NCBI GenBank assembly: GCA_016165875.1
Contig: JABBOT010000080.1
Span: forward strand, 2,325,205-2,389,204
DNA: 64,000 nucleotides
Origin: Acanthopleura granulata
Taxonomy: Eukaryota > Mollusca > Polyplacophora > Chitonida > Chitonidae
Direction: 5' to 3'
The notes beneath the pieces are model-generated. The model saw only the letters and a list, made by a program, of their open reading frames with translations, did not search any database and had not been told where the DNA came from. The position numbers and the translations under genes were made by a program. Every line of letters starts with the position of its first letter. Position 1 is the first letter of the stretch. Positions 11,761 through 25,000 of the stretch are shown here, piece after piece.

Positions 11761-12334
11761 CATCGGTGTTGATTAACACACAGCTGTTAATACGTTAACA
11801 TATGTGTTAATTACACCAGAGAAATCCAAAATTCTGGTCATTAACACTTGAACATTAACGATGTATATTTCAACTACAATCCATGTCTAATACCAGATAC
11901 ATGATAGATTTACCATAGTTCTAGATTTGCGAGTAGGTTTAATATCGTTTTACACTTCCATTTTTAGTTGAATTTTTTTGTGTGCAGGCCCACATTGTCA
12001 GCATTTGTCTGAAAACGTCGCCACGTTAACGTGTTACCAAAATGTTACAGACATGTGTTAATGTTAGTGTTATTATAATAGCACTTTTATTTGGCGGGTA
12101 AAAGGGTAGGATTCGGTCGATTCACTGTCAATATCAACTTTTCCTGTAAAGTAATTTGGGCTTAAGCTGTATAGCCTATTGCTCATTACTGCTTTTGCAA
12201 TGCCGTTTGTAGATGTAGTGATAACGTAACACTCATGCACGCATTACAAGAGAACAGTACTCAGTACAGACCTGAGTCCCTAATGCTTGGGAACAAGTAT
12301 CACATTTGTGCGAATGGCCCACTTATTTTTTGTT

Positions 12335-12430
12335 ATTGATTAATAGATTAATTGATTGATGTTTGACGCTGTGCATAAGAATTTTATGACGGCGGTCAAG
12401 TTTATGCGTGGAGGAAACGGAAGTGCCGGA
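12335..12430 (-). mobile_element. SINE family B tail fragment
   Basis: ATTGATTGATGTTTGACGC, then cataagaattttatgacggc and gtggaggaaacgg, matching the tail block of families A and B. Confidence 0.5.
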
Positions 12431-12499
12431 TGTAAAATCCTGCAAAACTGTTATTTGAGCGCCTTAAGGGTTTAGTTTCCTTGACTGGTCAGCAGGCCC

Positions 12500-12870
12500 G
12501 CTGAATGTTTGCCTGACAAACTCGTTATTTATCTGAACCACCACCTGTCTATTTGTCTCATCTGTGGCCCAAGTATTTGCATGAACCATGGCCTGATTAG
12601 TTGTCTAAATCACCACTAAACCGTTATTTGTCTGAACCACGGTCTGATTCCGACCATTGAGAGCAACTGGCCATTTGTCTGAGTCACCGTAACATTTCTT
12701 CTAAACATATTGCCTTATATATGATGTTTCGAAACGGACAACGATTACTGAAGTAGCCCCAGGCTGGAAGATGTACGGTATTCGGAAAAGGACTATTGAA
12801 GTTGTCCCAAGTTGGAAGGTATACTGTATTCAAACTAGGTCCCAGGCTGGAAGATTACGGTGTTCGGCAA
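12500..12870. repeat. Two short diverged tandem arrays
   Basis: 12500-12690 repeats (c)atttgtctgaaccac-like units about 40 bp apart. 12730-12870 repeats units of about 60 bp around ccaggctggaagatgtacgg three times. Non-coding. Confidence 0.5.
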
Positions 12871-13029
12871 TTCACGTAAGGTCCCATTGGTAAGCGCCTT
12901 CATCTACACACACTGGGTACACAGTCCAGCCACTTGATGGCGTTTTAATACATCGTTTTCCACGGTTGGTAATCATGTACGTTACCACAAAATAGCTAAG
13001 TCCAGACTGTAAAATATACAACCCGAAGA

Positions 13030-15549
13030 TCATCAATTCAAAAATTTAACTTTATTTCCGTATGGTGTCCAGATAACGCGTGAAGAGAAAGACGTACTGG
13101 TTAACATGTCAATTTTATAATACCCGGGGCATATCTTGAGTAGGAACATACATGCATATTGTCACGGGACACTGGTGTTCTTCAGCGCGATTTATGTCCA
13201 AATATTTACAAACCTATTTACAGAGTTCTAAAGACACCATGATTTGTTACTAATGATCAAAGCCATCGACCACCAAACGATCCATTTTTGTCTTGTATCT
13301 CTCTACAATCATAAAAATAAACAAGCAGGATGCAACGCTTCATTCCTTCAGACAAGACATCCTTATAAATATTACAAATTTTGAAAATTTGTGCAAATTG
13401 CAACCGATATCGAAAATGGACATACGTATGTGAAAAGGAAAAACATATGATATATGACATATGATATATCGGACGAATTTTGAGGTTTAAATCATATGCA
13501 ACTAAAACAATACCAGAGAGACTGGAAATGCTAATACATTAGGCTGTATTTTAGATTCATAAATAAATAGCGATGGTTTTGCAAAATTACTGTACCAACA
13601 TCCTTGGTATCGCCAACTTAAATGCATATAGTACAATATTTGGTATTCCTAAAAAAAACATTAGTGTATTTCATCACCAGTCTGAAAAGTCCCAGTCTGA
13701 AAGCCCAACACCGTGGTGATAAGAGATCTATATTTAAGAACATGATTATCAAGTTTACACCGCGGACAGGATAAAAAAGCATACTTTACTGACTCTGCAA
13801 AGAGCAGATTAGATTTCTATAGTTTAACATATTTGATATTTATGGTTATCCTTTCATTTAAAAGGCCCAAACATGAAGACATGTTTAATGCATAAATGTG
13901 CATATTATAACTGCGAAAGAGGAATACAGATGGATTTAATATACCTCAAAATTACAGGATGATGTGGTGATCTCACAATATTGGACAGGAAAGAAACAAT
14001 AGCACATTAATTGCTTTAGAAATATTCACTGGATTGATAGCTTTCATAGAAGATTAATTATGTAAATCAATAACTTAAACGTAGCAGAAAAAACATGTCC
14101 TTTGCCAGACACGAAACTTACACATATATATTTGGGGTATTGTTCCTTTCAAGCCCTGCGGTTCTTTGGAATATGTTTGTTCAAGTTGCGTTTACTTGAC
14201 AAAAAAGCATCACTACGTTGCTAAAAAGAGAAACCACAGCCATTACATTACAAAGGTGATGGCGTGATGGTTGAACATGATTCACGGAGAAACATTGTAC
14301 CCTTTGGACGGATAAGTCCGAGGGATTACGAAAGACAAGTGAGATATATAGAGATACGACTATTTAAACACGTAAAGATCACAAACTTGCTGTAAACTTC
14401 GGCCATTTCCACATCATGAGCACTGACTTTTGACGCATACGAAATAGGTGCCTCGTGGGCCCATTTACTCTGCACTTGCGACAAGAAAAAAAAACAAACG
14501 TGGAACAAGGTCTGAGCTCTCCTTGAAAAATGGTGAGCTTCACATTGGCAAGCGTTATTTGTACCGTACTGAACAGTACGCTCATATGTTTTCTCTCCAA
14601 GAAAAGGCATGTAAATATGCGTGTTTGTTTAATGGGATTAAACTATAACTTCTTGTGTCCGGTTGGGCAATCAGAGCTCACTTGAAAGCCACGGGCAAGC
14701 ATTCCAGGTGACTTTGTCTGTGCACACCAGCAGATATTGTAACTGTGCCAGTCAAAACACACGCGCTTCATCAAGAGAAGTCAGTGGCAGTGGTCTTCTA
14801 GTCCAATTCATGGTATAGATATCACAGAGACTCTGTCAGCTTCCTTTCTGTTCTGAGTGCCATCTTGGAAGACCATCCACCCACACCACGGTGCTCAAAC
14901 CGAGCATTTCACTTATTTACAGTCAGCCATTTTAAAGTCATCCGTACAACAAAGATGTAGTGGTAAGAGTCGCGGCTCTTGCGTAAGAAAATAGCTTTAA
15001 CACAAATATCAGTGAAAACTAATACTGTATAAACATACGTACAGTGTACCCGATATCTTCACCTCATAAACTAGTGGTATAACAAGGTGTTGCACTCTGT
15101 ACAAATAGATTCAGAGTTTCGCTTGACGCCCACTTATTCAAGTTTCTTAGTCAGTTGAGACTACAATCCAATGGGCCCAGTTTCTGTTTGTTGCCAGCCT
15201 GAATGATTTCGTCTGCGTTCAAGGTGAGTTTGGTATGGTTTCTTGGTTTCACTGACAACACTTCATGGCAACGATATAGTCCTCTTGAGAAATGATTCAA
15301 TACTGATATCACTGGGGTAAAAACTGACAGAATTGATCTATAACTCATACAATACGCGCATGACTTATCAAAAAAGAAACTACCTTGGTTTAAGCTACAG
15401 GTAGAAATGCGCGATAGATTGTGTGTATCCATATCCATACACCGACAATGGGTAGGAATACAGGTAAACGAGGATGGAAGATTTACCGATGAATTTGGTG
15501 ATAACTAGTTCTAGAAGAGCTGAGACATGGACGCCGTCCCAGTTCTGGG
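13030..15549 (-). other. Possible long 3' UTR of TRPC
   Basis: From the TRPC stop down to about 13.03 kb there is no SINE or tandem repeat, unlike nearly every other intergenic stretch here. A minus-strand AATAAA lies at 13056-13051, followed by an A/T-rich run that could hold the cleavage site. Overlapping short reading frames on both strands at 14.3-14.65 and 15.15-15.44 kb do not resemble proteins. The 3' end is inferred, not proven. Confidence 0.35.
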
Positions 15550-16013
15550 CTAAACATCACGGACATCGTGTTTGGAGGCACTTGGATATTCTACTTGGAC
15601 TTGAGCATCTACGTGCATTACACCGCCCTCATCGGACTGGGGATCATCCTTCGCTTCTGCAGCATCTCCATGCAAGGAGATTCGCACACTGCTTTCTCGC
15701 GCGATTTCGCTTGACTGTGTATCGTCTGGCTCCTCGTCAATGTAGTCAAATATGGCACTTTCTGGTGAAACCTGCGTGTCACTCCTTGGATGCTTTTTAA
15801 AAGATGATTTTAGTGGTTCTGTTTTCGGCCCTGGATCTTTGATATTTAGATGTTTAAGAAGCAGAAGTTGGTGTTCAATCAAACGGTTGATTTTGGTTTC
15901 TAGGGCTTCAAGTTTCTCGGTGTTTGATTTGGTTTCTTTCTGGCTACCGCTGACATGATTCAACATCTCGTACCGGAAACTTGAGATATCCTGCTTGATT
16001 TCGTCAAAATCAC
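15550..16013 (-). CDS. TRPC: TRPC exon 15, coiled coil and C-terminus
   Basis: Completes Gly864 and codes 865-1017 and TAG at 15552-15550. DFDEIKQDISSFRYEML is the conserved TRPC C-terminal helix. A coiled coil at 894-919 has hydrophobic residues at 898, 901, 905, 908, 915 and 919, in heptad spacing with Q912. An acidic, low-complexity tail follows and ends VRDV, which is not a usual PDZ ligand. Confidence 0.95.
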
Positions 16014-19000
16014 CTGAAAATGAGCAAGCCACACACGGTTTAGTTTTCCACAGATGGGAGATGGAATAAATGCCGAGTATACACGCCATAAACGCACGCC
16101 AAAAACAAGTGTAGCGAAGAACTATTCGGTTTTCAACAGTTCTCTGTATTAAACAAATTCACCTGTGCCTTGGCCACTCCCATTCAGCCAAGTTACAAGA
16201 GTTCGTAAATGAAAGTTCAACCATCAATACAACCACCATCGACTCTATCAAACACGAGGTTCTGGAACACTAACGTTGCCTATACAAATATCAAATTTCT
16301 TTTTGAGAAATCATACTGCATGCTTTAGAGTAAGATTTACATCAGTGACAGTGTTATTTCTATTCATTTGTCGCAGTTTCACCTGTAATCCATTACTTTC
16401 TTGTTAGCCCTGCATTATTCTAACACGGAAAGGGAGACTCAATCGGCTAGGCAAAGGGTCCCAAATGTAGTAAAACACATCGTTCCCTGCTGTGACGCTG
16501 CGGGGCTTGTGTATTACTTAAGTATTATACAAGTCCACAGGCACCGGGCAGTGTGACGTACTACAGGAAAGAATAAAGGAGCCCATAGCTTTGGACCCCT
16601 TTGTTAAAGGCCGGAAGGAATTTTGGGAGTTCCCCATTGTCCGATTTTTCCCCTTTACTAAGAAATCACAATGCATATATATCATACACATAACACCTCA
16701 TCCAAGCATAGTGTATTGTTCAGCGAGCATATATTTCTGATTGTTCCCTATGTGCTTTTTGGGGCATACAAGAATCGGGATGTATATTAGGGATGTACGG
16801 TAACGTAAGCTGTGAAGTCAAAAATCCATACAATAGCCCGAATATATCTCATAACACTGACGTAATCTTTTGTCGAAATAAATTTGTTTTCGTTGTTTAT
16901 GGAGCAGATATGTAATGATAATTTGGGCTCTCAATGGCACATAAACTTAAAACGGTTGTTCTGGAGGTCACCCGCTCAAATACATCTCCGGTAGGGCGCT
17001 TTTGTTTCTACGCATGAACTTAACGGCCTGGATGTAACTGAAAAATTCTTGACTGTGGCGTATAACACCAATTAAATAAACATGAACATAAATATTTAAA
17101 TAAATAAATGATTATTTCTAATGTCTCTCTCCATCACAAATATTTCTGAGCCTTTATGCGTTCCCGGCTTTTCAAATTTAAAAGCATTTGAATTTTTAAC
17201 TCCAGAATAGAGTTATTTTACAGACTCGACTCGATACTTACATAACAAATGCATCAAATCGACTGAAATAAATATGTCCCAGAGTATACCGCCGTAATGC
17301 CAATAAATCTACTCGTCGACTGATAAGATTTTGCATTTTAGGAAAATTTTTGGTTTTGTTATTTTAACATATCTTAACTCTTTAAAAGAAGAAATTAAGA
17401 TAGTCATTGCCTTGAATGCACATGCATGAATATCTGATACAAGGAGGAATAGATAATTTGATAGCTGTCAATGGTATGTAACCGTCACCACCTATCAAGA
17501 CAGGCGAGTAAGATACCATGTAGACTCAAGTCTACATTATACACGTGCAGGCGTGGTTATTTCGCTCACAACTCATTTAGATATTACCATTACATAAAAA
17601 TGATAAAGTAGCAAAAATCAGTAAAAGAAATGTCACACAGATTTCATACCCCTCCGCCATCACACTTTTCAATACATCTCACCTGCTGGCAAAGAGGTTC
17701 CAAAATATACGCCTGGCAATCAAACCATTTCATAGTGCTTTTGAAATTTAAAAAAAAAACGTTGGAATTTCTTTTCTCAAAGGTATATGAACAAAATATA
17801 TATGTGACACTGAAATGAATTTTAGTATCGCAAATCTTATTCATGCTTTTTCTCGATTCCATTGTCAAAACTTTACACGCCGTCTTTTGCACTGTTCAAA
17901 CGCAAGAGTATTGTCCCTTGGGCCACCCGACATCTTTCATGCCATTCGCTGTATCACTCCACTACAAGTTTTGAACGTGGTTAATAAAATTGGAAGAACT
18001 TGTAAATATGATCCAAGTTCTCAGATCATTCCTTTATTTATTTTTATTCTTCCTATGCTTTTAACCTAAAACAGTTAGATAATATGTACGCATGCATATT
18101 AATGTCACAAGACACAGAAAAGCCAACCTCTAAGATAATCATGTACAATACCGCGTGGATATATCGTCTTTCGCATTTAAAATCAACTCACCTTCATTGA
18201 CGTCACTTTCTCTTTGCATATCGAAGATGTACCGTTTTACTATTCTTTTCATAACTCTCTGAAATGAAAGAAATACTAAATGTTAATTGTCTGAAACCTA
18301 GAAAACAATATTTATTTATTTATTTATCTATTTTTTCATTGTTAAATATACACTCAAGAATTTTTCACTTACACCATTCGGATCGGTTAAATGGGAGAGG
18401 GTAAAAAGCTTTTCGCAAGTTACCAGCAAAGTTTCGCACGTACATATCAAAATTGTACCGTTTCACTGTGCCGTTTTTCATATCTCACTGAAATGAAAAC
18501 AATATTAAATGCCAATCGTTTGAAAGCAACAGTATTTCTTTATTTATTTATTTATTTGTCTGTTGTTTAAAGTCACGCTCAGAAGTTTTTCATTTCTACG
18601 ATGGCGGTCGGTTTAACGGGTGGAGGAAACAGACTTTTGGCAAGTTACAAGCGAAGTTTTCTACATGCAAACCACCATTTATTTTAACCGTATCTCCTCA
18701 AACAGTGAGAGTCACTGAATCCGCAAATTTCATGCCCGAGGCAGTGATTTAACACCGACCTCAAATGAATAACAGAATTCGGTCAACGTTGCTATTCAAA
18801 TATTTACAGTAAATGTATTTAGTCATCATAACCCGGCTTCTTGGACGGAATTTACTCAACTTTGCTATGTTTCGTCATACCGACCCTCCACTTCACTACA
18901 CCTATCAAAATAGTAACACTGTACTTCAAGCCATCGGCTCATGCATTTGTATATAATTCTTACTGACCTCATATATCCAATGAAGGTGAAAGTGTAATCA

Positions 19001-22000
19001 ATGAAAGTTATCTCAGCTTTGGTTACGCTAGTATTCCCTTAAGGCAAAAAGATTACAAATACTATCACTAAGATTCAGACCTTACCTGGTAGGTGAGTTT
19101 TTGCGGGAAATTGCCGGGATCTGAATCGGTCCTGACAAAGCCATTGGTCGTGCTCATGGTCTGCTGGAAATGTTTAATACCCTTATTTGAGGTGGCATCG
19201 CTCTCCAGTTCGTCCCAGGCCCGCTTGTCGCTTGCGTTGGACCTTCCACTTCTCCTAGACTGAAACAACCGCGCATAAATCAACTGACTTGACGGAGAGG
19301 ATGGACGAGAAGGGGAGTTCTTGACTCAATAGCAAATGTTTTCTCACAACAAAGAATATATCGCTGATGGATGTAAGGGAAAACAAGATGAACCAATGAA
19401 ATACAATGAAGACCCATCAACCAACATTTTGCTAGAACAATGAATGCGTCACACGTGCATTTGGATAAACAAAAGTGGTATGTTGTTTTTGACACCTAAT
19501 GCACACTGTCTATAACACACACCATGGTCCAGTTTCGTGAAGTATGCTTAGTGCTAAGTAGCTCTTAGCTGAGTGGACTTTATGTCTGACCCTAATTCTT
19601 TTGTAATGTATGCACAACAGGTCACCAGTTTGCGATAAAACATCATGACCAATAATTCTTTTAACGCAGGAAAGGTATCCCATTGATCAACGTTTCAGAA
19701 ACTGCAAACATATCAGAGGGTAAATGAAACGCCTGCTCGATGAATTTGCCGGCGCTTTCAACCATGATAATACTAATGACATCATCGACATAATGACGTC
19801 ACTGACAGCCCACAACGGATCCCTACCGGATTTAGAACCTGATTTCATTAGACTGGAAGGGAACAAATGTATGATGCCTTCAACTAGAAATCCATATCGG
19901 TCAAGACATGAGGGGTGACAGTAAAGCTTAGGGGCTGGACCAGACTGTCTCTTCACATGATCACGAGTGGCGCTTAAATAAGTGTATCTAAAAATATCTT
20001 CAATGAACATTTTTAGATTTGTATGCATCAAGTTAAATGTTGTCAAACCTCACTAGACTTTGTTACTAAAACATTGTCTGCACAAAGATGACAAACATTC
20101 AAGCATTACAAGCATTCTTTAATACACAGGTGCCATTTAGGAAAAAAAGACCCAATATTAACTATTACCAATAGCGAGTAAAATAAATTAGAGCAGCAAC
20201 GAGAGTGTGACAGTTGGCAAATGATCACACAACAACCACTGAAAACTGACATTTTGTTTATTTATCTCGTTTATGGTTTTATTCCAGCTGTTCACGTAAA
20301 TGCACACGTAGTATGCTCTCTCTCTCTCTCTATATATATATAGCATTGTCGTTAAGGCTGAATTAGGTAAAACAAAGAACTACAGAGATGGTAATAGCAT
20401 TTTATTAGACGTATTTGGGCCAGATTTACTCAAACTCCTGTACTGTGGTCACACTTAACAAAGAATGACATGAAAACAAATAAGGGGCCAATAAATCACC
20501 TTGTGAGCCTATCGACTCTTTTTAACTTCTGAATCTGGCTTGGGTGAAACATTCGATTGGTGAGCATCCCTACAGCCAGACAACAGCAGAGATATGAAAA
20601 GCTCAGTTGATTGATGGCTCTCAGGTTTGTTTCAAATGTGCATCCGTTACCATGGAGACAGAGTCGAGGAAATCCAAGTCGGTGAACTCGGTGGCAAAAT
20701 AATGAGTGATGTGAGTTTCATACGTGTACAAATGAAGGCCTTGTATAAGCGCCTACTATCCGCGATGGGCCACTCTGTAACTATCTACAGTTGGTCAGTA
20801 TATCTCGGTTTCTTCTAACTGCTATAATTCTAATTATTTCAATGTAAGTAAATGAATATATGTACATAAAAGGATGCTAAGCGCTTTCGTCACATTCAGT
20901 CTATATTTCAGGGTCCGCGGTTGGATTAAAACCAATGCATGTTAACTTTCTTATTTCCCTATATATCCAATCTCATAGAATATCAGTGACTTGTCCACAA
21001 TACAACTGACCCGGTGGAACAAAGTGAAAATTTTAAAGACAGCTGAAAAAGAAGGTTGATAAATAATTCTGATATAACCTCTGACTCAGTTCTTGGAGAA
21101 CATGACACACTTCACATGGTGCTAAACCAAGCGGTCAGAAATACATCCACAGCATCCACATTCATTTAGTGACAAATTTTAAGAGAGTGGCGGTTAAATT
21201 TGTCTAAAAAAAAAAAAAGATCAATTTACCGTTCCACTGGTAGAGCCGATATACAGCTCAATGTCCTTTATTCGTCCCGGATGACCCCTAATTTCCGGTT
21301 CCGGTTTGCGGATTTTCTTCCAGAAAAACTGGACGATGTAGACAATGGCTTTGGGAGTGGGGATAATGTTGAAAGGAACTGGCAGCGTGCAATCATCATT
21401 AATATATTCCATGTACAGCTTTGTACGGGCGAACTTCCATTCAGTGTCCGCCTCAGACTGTACAAAAACACAGAAATTTCTTGTTTTTTAACTTCGTGGC
21501 AACGTGTCAAGAGTGTTTATGGCAATATCATATCACTGGGTTAGCTAAGTGATAGGAAATCGTGCCACAGATATTTGGCTTTAAAATAACAAAGTCAACA
21601 GAAAATTAAAATGAAGGCTTTTCCACAACTTATCATCTGTTTCACGTGGGTGAGGCTGGGCAGTACATTCAAAGTCCCTGCTAGTTATCACATAGCAGAG
21701 TTAATTAAGTTGGTTTAGCGTTTAGAGACATTCATTATAAACTACCTTGTTCCCATTTAATCCAAAGAACAGTGGTTGTTAAAAGAACTAATAAGTTTCT
21801 AAATACACTTAGTAATTAACAATGCCACCGTTAAACGTTAACACACATAAGACAATGCGATCGTGCATGTCGAAGCACAAGAGTAAATGGCCGGCAAGTT
21901 AATTGCAAACTAACATGTTTTTTAAAACATTCTTTTACATAAAGAGTTCATTCAATATAGAAAACTGCTACAAAGTTGCGTTCTTTACCTGGATCAGTTC

Positions 22001-25000
22001 GAACGACCTTGACATCATGGCAATAAGCATGTTAAGAAGTACGATCACAGTTGTAATGTTGTAAGCACCGAACATACAATAGCCAACGTTTTGTGTGAAA
22101 GTGTGGTTGAATTCGTCCAGTTCGACAACAGATGATTCTCCACGTCCAAACAGAGACCAAAACACAGTTTGAAACGTTTCCTCCAGGCTGGAAAAAAGGA
22201 GAGAGTCAAAATTAGCACATACATTATATATAGCTACTTCTAGTAGGTTTAGCAGTTCTCTAACCCTTTCAGAGAATGGAAATATTTATAGTCCACAGTC
22301 AGAAAGCAAATGGTGAAAAGGTCTACAAAAGCCAATGGCGGCACTTAATACCAATCTTGTTGACTTGTTTTATATGACCGGAATGGGAGGATTCAAATAG
22401 AAAGAATAACACGTCTCTTCAACGGCAACAACCTCGCTGTGGACTCAAAACAAACAGGACGTTACTTATGCATGCGGAAACTGCTAATTTCATGTCTTCA
22501 ACGTCGACTTTTAAGGTCGGGAAAACTATATTTAGACAGGTGTTTTTATCAGTAAAAAGTCTTCAGGGTATCCACAAGGCGGCAGACTATTTCGTTTCGA
22601 GGGTATATTAGTACTATCGAAATGCATAGGGTTTAGGCCTATGTTTGTTTGCACGGTTCTCTTTGGAGAAAACAAATGTGTGAAAGATTCGCTTGGCCAA
22701 CATATACATATTTTCCCAGTCAACCTGCCAGTCTCAAAAGTTCATAACCTTCGACTGGGATTGGTACACTGACTTGACTGCCTTCTTTCAGGCTACAGAA
22801 ACAGAATTCCCCGTTTCTTTTAGGATACTGACACAATTCTTCTCTCTAATGCTTGCCGGGATGCAAGTTTGCTTCTTAGTTCAATCTCTATAAACATGTC
22901 ATTATTTCACTGACCGTGACTGTTTTGTCAATTAATTACACCCCTCTCCTCTCTTTCTCTTTAAGGCATGGAAAACACTGACATGAATGAATATGTGATG
23001 AAATACCACTACACAAGCACCCAGAAAGATACTTCAACCGAGGGCTTTGAACCTGGACTTCGGTGGTAACACTGCTGTATACACGCATAGAGCACCATGA
23101 TTGCATTAGCAGGATAGACCTTAAAGCGAACAAGTTCAAAAATGAAACACGGATGTGACGTCACTGATACCATATGAATGGGCCAAAAACGATCAACATA
23201 GAATTCAATGTTTTAAAAGCATTTTACTTTCTAAAGCAAATTGATCTGTTTTCCTTAACCGTGTTTAATGGTGTGTCATCTCAAATGTACTTTATTGAGT
23301 TGTTTTCTTTACAATATGGCCCGTTCTCGCCACAATATGGCCGATGTGGAGTTAAACTATACTCATTCATTTTTTCTTTACCGTTAAGACAGTGTTCGGC
23401 TACAACATAGAATACGCGTTCTTACTATCCAAAATTGTCTTGGGCCATGGTAGTGATATTCCTGGGCTGATTGTTGAACTCCAGTTCTACATTCCGACGT
23501 ACATCCACGGGGTAATACCAGTACAGGTTCTGAAGACCCACCATGAAGGCAGCGAATATAACCCCGAATATGATGGCGAACTTCATGATGTCCTGTTAAA
23601 GAAAATAAAAACTGATCAGATGGGACATTGGAATTTTTAGCAGGTGTACTAAGTAAAGGATAACTGCGACATCCAATGGGTTGGCTTGAAGTAGGCCTAC
23701 ATGCATGCAAATATTCCGTATCAAACAACACGAAAAGAGCTACACGGTATTGTTAAGCATCATGGTCTATCAAAGAATTGGTGTTTTGTGGCAAATATAA
23801 GCAATTTGCGAAAAAAGGGACTTTCTAAAGATGGGCAGACAATTATAAGGCATTGTGCCCTTTAACAAATTGAATCTTCTTGTTTTAATCAAGGTCTATA
23901 TAACACTGTTTAACACAATACAAACCTAGGTCCTGAGGGTTCTGTGTTACATCGTCTACATATCACCCCTATGTTGATGTATTTACTAGAATGCGTTTTG
24001 TGCCGCACTCATTTTTATTTTACTTTAACCTGAGAACAGGGACGCACCGCACGTAGCCAGGAACGTAATACACTGTGACACAGAGCTGCATGGAAAAATT
24101 TGGGCTGGGGGAGGAATTGAGACGGGGGTAACGTTAATTAAGCCATGACTGAAGCCTACAAGCTGTTTACTAATTGACCGGGGATCTAGCAATAAGGTTT
24201 TCCTTGCACATATGGTAAATTGTAAATCACCAAGGCTGAAGGCTTGTGTAGATTTGAATATTTTGATTTATTTTATGAATTTGTCCCATGGTGAAACAAC
24301 CGTCAGTTATCACTGACGAAAGGCAGACTGAATTTCTACTTCAAACTTGCTTTTTGGATCTGTTTATAGCATTGTGCTTTATAGCACAGACCCCATTATA
24401 TTCTGCTAAAGCATGTATACCCCATTACAATGTCAGCAGTTTCGAAGCGCACTCTTCGGTATTCAAAGACGCGAATTCAACCGTCCCCCACCCCCCACAG
24501 CCACCATTCCCACAACGCCGTGTATTAACATCTACAGAAACGCCTAATATAAAGTTTTAATATAATAGAAGAATCGTTAAGTCCTCTACAGAGAAACATT
24601 TAGAGCATCAGAAAAAACGGAAAAAACATGTTAACCAAAAATCGTTCACAGAAAGTTAGCTGGCGTCTTTCTTGGAAAGTCTTTTAATGGTTTTTACACT
24701 GAGCATGGGCCACAATTCAATGTCAGAATTTTGGGTAAGCCTTTCACAATGGAAACATCGTGGAAAAAGTGATTTAAAAGGATGCAATTCAAAAGGTGTG
24801 TTTTTTCAGTATATTGAACAAAATGATTTAAAGAAATTTCCATTGAGAAGATCTTGCGCTTCTTTAAAGCAGAGATTTTGTTTGTGCTGAAATGTGTAAC
24901 TACATAGTCAAAATTCCAATGTGATTTCTCTTCCACTCATCCAGGACACTGATACGATGCCTTCAGGATTTGTCTATTCAGGAATTGTCAGAAGCTATCA

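Noticed and set aside
14326..14648. Overlapping frames on both strands
   Set aside because: No recognisable features on either strand; probably within the TRPC 3' UTR.
23384..23731. 115-codon minus-strand frame
   Set aside because: It covers exon 10 in the wrong frame. The TRPC frame with donor at 23425 gives the conserved S5 sequence.
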